Below are positions 35,801-42,915 of a stretch of DNA of 64,000 nucleotides, piece after piece. Under the pieces are notes generated by a model. That model saw only the letters and a program-made list of their open reading frames with translations, was not told the origin of the DNA and ran no database searches. Position numbers and translations under genes: made by a program. Each line of letters starts with the position of its first letter. The first letter of the stretch is position 1. The DNA comes from Nannocystis pusilla (GTDB taxonomy: Bacteria; Myxococcota_A; Polyangia; Nannocystales; Nannocystaceae). The stretch is from the NCBI RefSeq assembly GCF_020073745.1, contig NZ_JAIRAU010000043.1, forward strand, positions 62,001 through 126,000. Direction: 5' to 3'.

Positions 35801-38800
35801 CGAGCCACGCGGTGCTGCCGCTCTTGCAGCACAAGGAGGGCCAGATCCGCCGCGCCGCCGCGACCGCGCTGTCGTGGATGGCCCGGCCCGAGAACGCCAA
35901 CGCGGTGTTCGCCCTCCAGGCCGCGCTGCAACACTCCGACCCGGCGGTCCAGAGCGAGGCGGCGCTCGGCCTCGCGTTCATCGGCGACCCGGCCGGCGCG
36001 TCGCTGATCTTCACGCCCGGCAAGGCCGCGCCGCCGCCGGCGCAGGCGCTGCTGGCCGCGCTCGCGCTCGCCAACGAGGACCTGCTGGTCGCGTTCCTCG
36101 ACTCCAACGACGAGAAGATCCAGAGCCGCGCGCTGCTCCTTTTGATGATGCGCGAGATGGTCGAGGGCGACGGCGTGCCCGACCGCTGCCTGGCCGCGCT
36201 GTCGTCGGCCCACCCGCGCGTGCGCCTGCTCGCCGCGCAGGCGCTCGAGAGCTTCGGCGACGACCCGGCGTTCGCGAAGTTCGTCACCGACCTGTTCAAC
36301 GACCGCGGCGAGGGCCGGGCCAAGTGGACCTTCCCCGAGGCCAACGTGCGCGCCCTGGCCGAGCTGGCGACCTTCGGCGACAGCCGGGCCAACCCGCAGC
36401 TCAAGGTCCGCGCCGCCCGCCTGCTCGAGGCGCTGCAGGAGGACAAGCAGGAGGGCCTCGACCGCCAGTGGGCCGTGTTCAGCAAGCGGTTCCACCGCGC
36501 GCTCGCGGCCGCCAAGACGCAGGCCGGCCAGCGCGGCGCGGCCAAGCTGGCCTACGCGCCGGGCGAGCTGCGCCAGATCGTGTTCGGCGCCTACGCGGCG
36601 CTGTCGCGCCTGCCCGGCGGCCCGGCCGAGACGCGGATCCGCCAGACCGCGCTGGCCCGCGTGCTCGCGCTCGCCGGTCACAAGTCGAAAGAGAAAGGTG
36701 CTCCGGAACATGTCGCCGCGGCCATCTCGGTGCTGGTCCCGGCGCTCGGCGACGGCCAGGCGACGATCCGCCGCCAGGCGTTCGACGGCCTGAAGGCGCT
36801 CGGGGTCGACAACACCACCCTCGCCGCCGAGGCGCTGGCCACCGGCCAGAGCGACACCGGCTCGTGGGGCCTCGGCCTGCTGTCGCAGGAGGGCGGCGCC
36901 GCGGTCGGGCTCAAGGTGCTCGAGGAGACGCTGCTGCAGCGCGACGACGGCCTCGAGCAGGAGGCCGCCAAGCTGCTGGCGGAGAAGAAGAGCGGCGTCC
37001 GCCCCGGCTCGCCCGAGGCCGAGACCGAGGCCGGCCAAAAGGCCCGCGCTGCCGCGTGGGTGTACGTGCACACGCTGTCGCTCGGCGCCCGCGCCGAGAA
37101 GCTGCGGCTGGCCGGCGTGCAGGGGCTGGCCGGCGCCTACGAGCCGGAGGGCAAGGGCCCCGCGGCCCAGGCGCTGCGCGGCGCGCTGAAGTCCAAGTAC
37201 CGCGCGGTCCGCTTCGCCGCGGCGCTGCAGCTGGCCACCCACAAGGACGCGGCCGCGTTCGACGTGCTGGTCGAGATGCTGCGCTCCGACCAGGCGAACG
37301 AGCAGAGCGAGGCGATCCGCGCGCTGCAGCGGCTCGGTGACGGTCGCGCGGCCCAGGCCTTCCTCGACCGCATCGACCGCGACCCGGCCGGCACCGCCCG
37401 CGTCGACAACCTGCTGCAGGCCGCCGCCGGCTTCCGCCAGGTCGCCGAGGTCCCGCGGATCCTCGCCTACGTCGACAACCCCAAGCGCCGCGCCGCGGCC
37501 TTCGGCGCCCTGATCACGATCTCCGGCTACGACCAGCGCATCGAGGATCCGGACGACACCGGTCCGCAGAGCCCGACCTCGCTGCGCGACGCCGGCCTCG
37601 ACGACGACGACGACGACGACGACGATGACTTCGACGACGACGACGACGACGATTTCACCGACGACGACGACGACGATTTCACCAGCGACGACGACGACGA
37701 CGACGACGACGACGTGAGCAGCGGCCCGCGCGTCGCCGACTGGGAGTCGAAGCAGTTCCCGCGCCACGACGCCGTGCTGGTCCAGATCACCGAGGCCGCG
37801 CGCCGGCTGTCCGACGACCGCACGCTGCAGAACATCCTGCCCGGCCTCCGCTGGGCCCGCGGCAAGGAGGTCGACCCCAGCCTCGCGCCGCTGTGGACCT
37901 ACCCGAAGCCGGAGATCGCGACCCGCGCGACCGAGGCGCTCGGCTGGCGCCTGCGCAAAAGGACAGGTCCGGCCGAGCCGCTGCTGGCCGCGCTCAAGTC
38001 GAGCGACCCGATGGTGTCGTTCCTCGCCGCCGAGGGCCTGGCGCTCGGCGGCCGCGGCGAGGGCAGCAGCGTGCTGCTCACCAGCGTCGACCTCCAGCCC
38101 GACCTCGACATCCGCCGCCGCGCGGTGCGGGCGCTCGGGGCCCTGGCCGACATCCGCGCGCTCGACACGCTGCTGCGCCTTGTGTCCGACGAGGGCCACG
38201 CGCTGCAGGAGGAGGCCGCCGAGGCGCTCGGCCACATGGGCAAGGCCGCCGAGGCCCAGCCGGGCCAGCCGCAGCGGATCTTCGGGATCCTCACGCGCCT
38301 GGCCAAGGGGACAGGTGGCGTCGCCCGCCGGGCCCTGATCGGCCTGCGCTACTTCGGCACGCGCGAGGCGTGGGACCTGATCCGCGGCCGCGTCGAGGAC
38401 GCCGACCCCGGCGTGCGCCAGACCGTCGCCGCGCTGCTCGAGCACTGCGCCGACCCGACCACCGCCGACCTGCTGACCGCCCGCCTCGGCGAGGAGCGCT
38501 TCAGCGCGGTCGCCCAGGCGCTGGCCTTCAGCCTGCGCAAGCACCACGGGCCCGACTCGCTCGAGCCCGACTACGCGATGGTGCTGAGCTACCACGCCCC
38601 GCTCGAGCGCGAGCTGCTGAACCGCCTGCGCGACCGCGGCGACGTGGTCCGGCTGTTCTCGCTGCTGCCGAAGCTGCGCCGGCAGGACCTCTACATGGGT
38701 CCGCTGGTCCAGATCCTCACCAACCGCGACCCGCTGCCGATCGACGCCGCGGCCCCGCACCTCGGCCTCGCGCACCCGCGCACGGCGATGGTCGCGGCCC

Positions 38801-39603
38801 AGGTGATCGGCCGCGCCGGCGCCGGGGCCAACAAGCACAAGGACGCGCTGGTCGCCGCGACGAAGGCCTACCGCGAGGCCTGGCTCGGCGAGTACCGGCG
38901 CCTCGTCCACGGCGAGACGCACCGCCTCGGCGAGCTCGAGGGCCCGTACCTCGCGCTGCTGTGGGCCTGCGCCCGCCTCGACGTCGGCGGCGACGAACTG
39001 GTGGCCGCCGCCTCGCTCGCCGCCGACGGCACCGCCCACGCCGTACACGGCCGCAAGATCCGCCGCCAGGCCGTCATCGACCTGGCCGCAGGGGCAGGTG
39101 GCGCCGCCGGCGAGAAGGCCCTCAAGGCGGTGCTCGGCGGCAGCGACGGCGAGCTGCGCACGCTGGCCGCCGCCGGCCTCGGCCAGCGCAAGGGCTCCGC
39201 GGCCCCGCTGGCGGCGACGGTGCTCGACGACGCCGGGCCGCTGGCGCGGCTCCTGTCCCAGGGGGCAGACGACGCCAAGCCCGCGCTGCGCGGCGCCGCC
39301 GGCGACGCGCACCGCCAGGGCGTGGTCCTGACCTGGCTGGTGAAGCTGGGCGACGTCGCCGGCCTCGCCAAGGCGCTGGCCGACAAGAACGCCAGCGAGA
39401 CGGCGCGGATGGCCCTGGTCGAGGCGCTGGGCCAGATCGGCGACGACGCGGCGTTCAAGGCGCTGAGCAAGGTCGGCGCCGACGAGCAGGAAGACGAGGA
39501 GCTGCGCAAGGCGGCCTGGCGCGCGCTCAGGCGGGCCAAGCGGATCGAGGCCGCCGCCGCATCGCCGAAGGTACGCCGTAGCCGCTGGGAGGTGTCGCTG
39601 TGA
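32899..39603 (+). CDS. Giant WD40/HEAT-repeat protein (retron operon gene 2)
   Basis: 2234 residues, no signal or TM. The first 310 or so look like WD40-type blades (GDLPAGGVALAADDGHVFVAGSDGRVYKA and similar; DPSGTWLVVGSDRGTLSVFD). The remainder is dozens of HEAT/ARM repeats with the LR.AAL.ALG.DP pattern (for example DPRALGTLLQLSRE). At about 1568-1605 an almost pure Asp stretch interrupts the repeats. Start ATG overlaps the upstream stop, and its own stop overlaps the next start (GTGA), so all are translated together. A large binding scaffold is likely. From memory, ARM-type partners occur with WH-SWIM retrons. Confidence 0.85.
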   Translation: MSTPVTDRFTNDKYTQIRGDLKAILAHGVQLLIAAVHPEGQATALYRLNLDTGELVVGDLPAGGVALAADDGHVFVAGSDGRVYKAGLDKGEPKPLGPVFDPPPVALAPAANGRLAVVAGKQLVILAKKDGKELQRIELSEFATAIASDPSGTWLVVGSDRGTLSVFDCENKEAFYAGESKKLHEGAVTALCFEPDELRVMSAAVDHKLLLTHVRGDLDPEDRSGKNGHTDKTTAIVNGSGDRFYTSGLDSQIKAWVRGAGQRKPAAQKEGLAKVVALALGQYKGKDHLVAACIDNTLRLFPIDAEGKLGDRELVYYGAHQWAEYELKRRDPKLREVALRALAGWNDAKSLETLAQRVSNDDDHGLKVLATELLGASGSPRAIKLLEPLLRAGEEAVRLAALAGLLKLEGADSLRIFDLALAVGKRDIGTAAITALTELARKDDLAFTRLVTALSGSNREVRVAALAALEDLHDASSPEAELIALRATQADIRRTALIRFYQRDMLALPEVQAALRRFSADTDPGVRQAAFLISLLARPKLAAALRCRDKPLHRQLHDIETARSPVDEVKAAAAESGSSGKSKETGSKGKVEDELPKAKQVALSELVEADKRPLLEAMASRALDTCLAGAAALASLQDPRALGTLLQLSRETTPAVRVDTCKALAELGDPRGGARLRLMLRDADASVRDAAFTALAGLEDGGPLAVAEAGLFAEHEDVRRRGLDLLVKQIKKAGKGKEDPKAIALLERALGDAGKTVRSEAFKAALSLEVGGGGAGSLRFVLKSIHADVRREVLNEVMGQISQSWAWPLLLELLGDADPSLRKDAFEFALKRTKGIGAEPLSVALAGRWIDLRVEAVKVLAKRKAPGTHELLVKAIDDDEETVRQLAVDALLTGEGEEALPAALTSKYPDVVVRAACALAVHGDSSVRAPLQAMVEAPEPEVQPLRAKWLDRVVRALGGLAELGDPTPSHAVLPLLQHKEGQIRRAAATALSWMARPENANAVFALQAALQHSDPAVQSEAALGLAFIGDPAGASLIFTPGKAAPPPAQALLAALALANEDLLVAFLDSNDEKIQSRALLLLMMREMVEGDGVPDRCLAALSSAHPRVRLLAAQALESFGDDPAFAKFVTDLFNDRGEGRAKWTFPEANVRALAELATFGDSRANPQLKVRAARLLEALQEDKQEGLDRQWAVFSKRFHRALAAAKTQAGQRGAAKLAYAPGELRQIVFGAYAALSRLPGGPAETRIRQTALARVLALAGHKSKEKGAPEHVAAAISVLVPALGDGQATIRRQAFDGLKALGVDNTTLAAEALATGQSDTGSWGLGLLSQEGGAAVGLKVLEETLLQRDDGLEQEAAKLLAEKKSGVRPGSPEAETEAGQKARAAAWVYVHTLSLGARAEKLRLAGVQGLAGAYEPEGKGPAAQALRGALKSKYRAVRFAAALQLATHKDAAAFDVLVEMLRSDQANEQSEAIRALQRLGDGRAAQAFLDRIDRDPAGTARVDNLLQAAAGFRQVAEVPRILAYVDNPKRRAAAFGALITISGYDQRIEDPDDTGPQSPTSLRDAGLDDDDDDDDDDFDDDDDDDFTDDDDDDFTSDDDDDDDDDVSSGPRVADWESKQFPRHDAVLVQITEAARRLSDDRTLQNILPGLRWARGKEVDPSLAPLWTYPKPEIATRATEALGWRLRKRTGPAEPLLAALKSSDPMVSFLAAEGLALGGRGEGSSVLLTSVDLQPDLDIRRRAVRALGALADIRALDTLLRLVSDEGHALQEEAAEALGHMGKAAEAQPGQPQRIFGILTRLAKGTGGVARRALIGLRYFGTREAWDLIRGRVEDADPGVRQTVAALLEHCADPTTADLLTARLGEERFSAVAQALAFSLRKHHGPDSLEPDYAMVLSYHAPLERELLNRLRDRGDVVRLFSLLPKLRRQDLYMGPLVQILTNRDPLPIDAAAPHLGLAHPRTAMVAAQVIGRAGAGANKHKDALVAATKAYREAWLGEYRRLVHGETHRLGELEGPYLALLWACARLDVGGDELVAAASLAADGTAHAVHGRKIRRQAVIDLAAGAGGAAGEKALKAVLGGSDGELRTLAAAGLGQRKGSAAPLAATVLDDAGPLARLLSQGADDAKPALRGAAGDAHRQGVVLTWLVKLGDVAGLAKALADKNASETARMALVEALGQIGDDAAFKALSKVGADEQEDEELRKAAWRALRRAKRIEAAAASPKVRRSRWEVSL
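35656..35673. repeat. GCTGTCC-ACGG-GGACAGC hairpin in the giant gene
   Basis: A perfect 7-bp stem in frame in a HEAT-repeat loop. Other, less perfect copies in this gene lie near 34640, 36690, 37960, 38308, 39090 and 39255. Confidence 0.6.
37600..37713 (+). repeat. GAC-triplet microsatellite encoding poly-Asp
   Basis: Runs of GAC broken by TTC, ACC and AGC codons. The frame stays open and encodes about 32 Asp with Phe/Thr/Ser interruptions. The regular period suggests replication slippage; length polymorphism between strains would be expected. Confidence 0.85.
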
Positions 39604-41507
39604 GCGAGGAGACCAAGGAACCGGAGTCGGGCAAGCCCGAGGAGCAGCTCACGGACCCGCGGACGCCGGTCCGCCTCGGCTACGCCGGGGCCAGTCAGCT
39701 GGAGGCGGGCGAGGGGTCGGCGAAGCTGCAGATCTTCGCCAACACCGAGCGCCGGCCGGTGCGGGCCGAGGGCGCGCTCAAGCAGCCGCTGCTGGTGCGC
39801 GAGGCGTTGTCGGCGCTGTACGAGGTCGTCAGCTCCGACTTCCGCTATGTCCCGAAGGACAGGACCGCGTACCTCGCGTACATGCGGTTGAAGAAGCAGA
39901 CCGCCGGCCAGAGCGCGTGGCAGGCCCAGCAGGCCTACTTCGACTGGCTGGCGCGCAACGACCCGTCGGCGTGGGTGGTGCTCGACCCGGTCGTCACCGT
40001 GCACCCCGACAAGCTGCTGTTCGAGGTGTTCTCCAAGGACGAGGGCGCCTACGCGCAGATGGCGATCGACTGGTCGGCCGTCGACCGCGTCGGCGAGCTG
40101 GTCCACGGCACCACCAACATCGACTACAGCAAGGCGCTGTTCGACGGGGTGCAGCGGATCCGCAGCTACCGCGAGACCCGGCTGGCGATCGGCACCGACG
40201 CCGTCACCGTCGCCAGCGACGCGACGCGCCCGCCGGTGATCGAGAAGTCGATCCAGCTGCCCGACAGCTGGCTGCGCGGGTTCTTGCAGGTCCAGGCCGC
40301 GGCGACGCTGCCGACCACGGCGGTGCGGATCGCCGCGATCGACCTCTACAACGTGCTGCGTCACCTGCGGCTCAACGCCGACAAGAAGCAGGGCGGCCGC
40401 GGCGTACGCGTCGAGCTGGTGCCCGGCGAGCCGCCGCGCCTGGTGCTCGAGCCGTGGGAGCTGGTCCTCGCCACCAGCGCCGGGCCCTTCACCGGCCGCC
40501 AGCCGGCGCTCGTGCGGATCTGGGGCCGCCGCCGCCTCAGCCTCCTGCGCCGCCTGCTGCCGTTCGTCGAGACCGTCGACATCCACCTGCTCGGCTCCGG
40601 CCTGCCCAGCTTCTACGTGCTGCGCGCCGGCCCGGTCACCTTCACCCTCGGCCTGTCGGGCTTCACCTCGGCCAACTGGTCGCAGGCCGTCGGCTTCGAC
40701 CAGCTGCTCCCGCGCGACCGCGGCAAGGAGGCCGCGGCCACGCTGTCGGCGGTGCTCGAGCAGCTCGGCAAGGTGTGGGTCGCGTCCGCCGACGAGCTGG
40801 CGAAGTCGACCAAGAAGCCGATCGCCGACGTGCGCGCCGCGCTGCAGCTGGCCTGCCAGCACGGCCAGGTGATGTACGACCTGGCGCAGGACCGCTACCG
40901 CTACCGCCCGCTGCTCGGCGGCGCGATCGACCTCGGTCGCCTCGTCTACCGCAACGCCCGCGAGAAGGCCGCGCACGACCTCGTGGCCAAGGGCGCGGTC
41001 AAGATCGCCAGCGAGAACCGGATCTACGGCGTCGGCCTCGAGCTGACCGGCAAGGTCACCGTCACCGCCGACCGCCGCGACTACCGCCCGCAGCTGACGC
41101 TCGACGACGACGGCCGCGTGCGCGGGGCCGAGTGCACCTGCGCGTTCTACCGCAAGCACAAGCTCAAGGAGGGCCCGTGCGCCCACCTGATCGGGCTGCG
41201 GATCGCCCAGGCGCAGGAGGAGGAGCGGCGCCGCCAGGCCCGCGGGGCCGAGCGCGGGACGATCACGCTCGAGACCCGCACCTACGCGCGCCGCCTGCCG
41301 GTCGCGGCGGGGGCGACGGGCGAGTCGGAGGAGATCGTGCAGCTCTCGCTCGACCGCCAGCGCCTGCGGATCCGCTGGGGCCCGCGCGGCGCCAAGCTGC
41401 GCGTGCAGAGCTTCGTGTTCGGCTCGGTCGCCGAGGCGCGAGCGGCCTTCTTCGAGCGCGTCGACGACCTCGAGGCGCGCGGCTTTCTCGACGGGAGCGC
41501 GGGGTAG
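39600..41507 (+). CDS. Winged-helix / SWIM zinc-finger protein (retron operon gene 3)
   Basis: 635 residues, GTG start overlapping the previous stop. A SWIM zinc finger (CxC then CxH: ECTCAFYRKHKLKEGPCAH, about 511-528) lies after a winged-helix-like segment (about 395-440: VWVASADELAKSTKKPIADVRAALQLACQHGQVMYD). The N-terminal 390 residues are not recognised. SWIM fingers bind DNA or proteins. A WH-SWIM protein beside a retron RT is, from memory, the signature accessory of one retron class. Confidence 0.85.
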   Translation: MSEETKEPESGKPEEQLTDPRTPVRLGYAGASQLEAGEGSAKLQIFANTERRPVRAEGALKQPLLVREALSALYEVVSSDFRYVPKDRTAYLAYMRLKKQTAGQSAWQAQQAYFDWLARNDPSAWVVLDPVVTVHPDKLLFEVFSKDEGAYAQMAIDWSAVDRVGELVHGTTNIDYSKALFDGVQRIRSYRETRLAIGTDAVTVASDATRPPVIEKSIQLPDSWLRGFLQVQAAATLPTTAVRIAAIDLYNVLRHLRLNADKKQGGRGVRVELVPGEPPRLVLEPWELVLATSAGPFTGRQPALVRIWGRRRLSLLRRLLPFVETVDIHLLGSGLPSFYVLRAGPVTFTLGLSGFTSANWSQAVGFDQLLPRDRGKEAAATLSAVLEQLGKVWVASADELAKSTKKPIADVRAALQLACQHGQVMYDLAQDRYRYRPLLGGAIDLGRLVYRNAREKAAHDLVAKGAVKIASENRIYGVGLELTGKVTVTADRRDYRPQLTLDDDGRVRGAECTCAFYRKHKLKEGPCAHLIGLRIAQAQEEERRRQARGAERGTITLETRTYARRLPVAAGATGESEEIVQLSLDRQRLRIRWGPRGAKLRVQSFVFGSVAEARAAFFERVDDLEARGFLDGSAG

Positions 41508-41513
41508 ACCACC

Positions 41514-42815
41514 ATGGCCACCACCAACCGCATTGATTACAACCGCATGCTCGAGACCTGGCGGGCCGTCGAGTCCGCCGGCGGGCGCGACAAGTACATC
41601 GAGGCCCAGCTCAAGGAGAAGGGCTACCTGGTCGAGCGCAAGCCGACCGAGAGCATGAGCAAGGCCGAGCTCGAGCGCTACAAGAAGTCGCTCAAGGACG
41701 AGGCGGCCGAGAAGCGCCGGCTCGCCAAGGAGTCGTGGCTCGCCTACAAGGCCGCGCACCTGGTCCACCTCGGCGAGGGCGTGTTCTGGAACGACCAGCT
41801 CGACCACGACAAGTGGGACCTGCCCGGCGCCGAGGAGCGCCAGGCGGAGAACGAGCTGCCGAAGCTCGACAAGCCGAAGGAGCTGGCCGAGGCGCTCGGG
41901 GTCAGCATCGCCGAGCTGCGCCGCCTGGCCTACCACCGCGACGCGGCGACCAAGCTCAACTACTACCGCTTCGAGATCCCCAAGCGCGACGGCAGCAAGC
42001 GGGCGATCTGGGCCCCGCACCGCACGCTCAAGGCGGCCCAGCGGTGGATCTTGCGCGAGGTGGTCGAGCGCCTGCCGGTCCACGGCGCGGCCCACGGGTT
42101 CCTCCACGGCCGCTCGACCGCCAGCAACGCGGCGGTCCACCGCGACTCGCAGATCCTGCTGAAGGTCGACCTCAAGGACTTCTTCCCCACGGTCACGCTG
42201 CCGCGGGTGAAGGGGGTGTTCCGCAAGGCCGGCTACCGCGAGCAGATCGCGACGCTGCTGGCGCTGCTGTGCACCGAGGCGCCGCGCCACGTCGCCGAGG
42301 TCGAGGGCACGACCTACTACCTGTCCCTCGGGCCACGTTGCCTGCCGCAGGGCGCCCCGACCAGCCCGGCGATCACCAACACGCTGTGCCTGCGGCTCGA
42401 CCGCCGCCTGCAGGGCCTGGCCAAGAAGCACGGCTGGCGATACACGCGCTACGCCGACGACCTCACGTTCAGCCTGCCGAACGACCACAAGGGCAAGCCG
42501 CACGTCGGCAGCCTGCTCGGCGGGATCTCCATGATCGCCGCCGCCGAGGGCTTCACCGTCCACCCCGACAAGACCCGCGTGCACCGCTCCGGCGGCCGCC
42601 AGCAGGTCACCGGCCTGGTCGTGAACGGCGGGCAGGGCCCCCGCGCGCCCCGCGAGTTCAAGCGCGAGGTCCGGGCCGCCGTGCACAACCTGGCCCACGG
42701 CAAGCCGCTGAAGGAAGGCGAGACGCTGTCCAGCCTGGCCGGCCGGATCGCCTACATCTACATGACCGACAAGAAGCTCGGGAAGCAATTGCTCGCCGCG
42801 CTGTCGCGCGTGTGA
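41514..42815 (+). CDS. Retron-type reverse transcriptase (retron operon gene 4)
   Basis: 433 residues. RT domains are clear: FEIPKRDGSKRAIWAP, KVDLKDFFPTV (first catalytic Asp), LPQGAPTSPAITN, and YADD at about 313-316. Retron-specific marks are present: NAxxH at 205-209 (NAAVH) and VTG at about 365-367. An N-terminal extension of about 150 residues, as in myxobacterial retron RTs, precedes the catalytic core. It starts 6 bases after the SWIM gene, so the usual place for msr-msd directly upstream is occupied by coding sequence. Last gene of the operon. Confidence 0.93.
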   Translation: MATTNRIDYNRMLETWRAVESAGGRDKYIEAQLKEKGYLVERKPTESMSKAELERYKKSLKDEAAEKRRLAKESWLAYKAAHLVHLGEGVFWNDQLDHDKWDLPGAEERQAENELPKLDKPKELAEALGVSIAELRRLAYHRDAATKLNYYRFEIPKRDGSKRAIWAPHRTLKAAQRWILREVVERLPVHGAAHGFLHGRSTASNAAVHRDSQILLKVDLKDFFPTVTLPRVKGVFRKAGYREQIATLLALLCTEAPRHVAEVEGTTYYLSLGPRCLPQGAPTSPAITNTLCLRLDRRLQGLAKKHGWRYTRYADDLTFSLPNDHKGKPHVGSLLGGISMIAAAEGFTVHPDKTRVHRSGGRQQVTGLVVNGGQGPRAPREFKREVRAAVHNLAHGKPLKEGETLSSLAGRIAYIYMTDKKLGKQLLAALSRV

Positions 42816-42831
42816 GCGCCGCGCTCGACCT

Positions 42832-42869
42832 CCGCCGCCTCGGCAGCGACGCCGCTGCCCGGGCGGCGG
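42832..42869. terminator. Two-part 15-bp hairpin after the RT gene
   Basis: CCGCCGCC (42832-42839) pairs with GGCGGCGG (42862-42869) and, inside a 2x2 internal loop, GGCAGCG (42842-42848) pairs with CGCTGCC (42853-42859), loop ACGC. No U-tract follows. It lies between the RT gene and a convergent kinase gene. A terminator is likeliest; a role as a structured RNA/DNA part of the retron cannot be excluded. Confidence 0.5.
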
Positions 42870-42915
42870 TCGCCGTCGAGGGGCCGGCCGAAGCGCCGAG
42901 CGCCTGGCCTTCGGG

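Noticed and set aside
37600..37713. Poly-Asp tract as a frameshift or assembly error
   Set aside because: HEAT repeats continue in the same frame on both sides, so the tract is in frame.
32863..39312. A 2149-residue open frame antisense to the giant HEAT gene, and similar long antisense frames elsewhere
   Set aside because: In DNA with GC-saturated third positions, stop codons are rare in other frames. The composition (Arg/Ala/Glu/Val-rich, no domain) and loss of repeat patterns show they are shadows.
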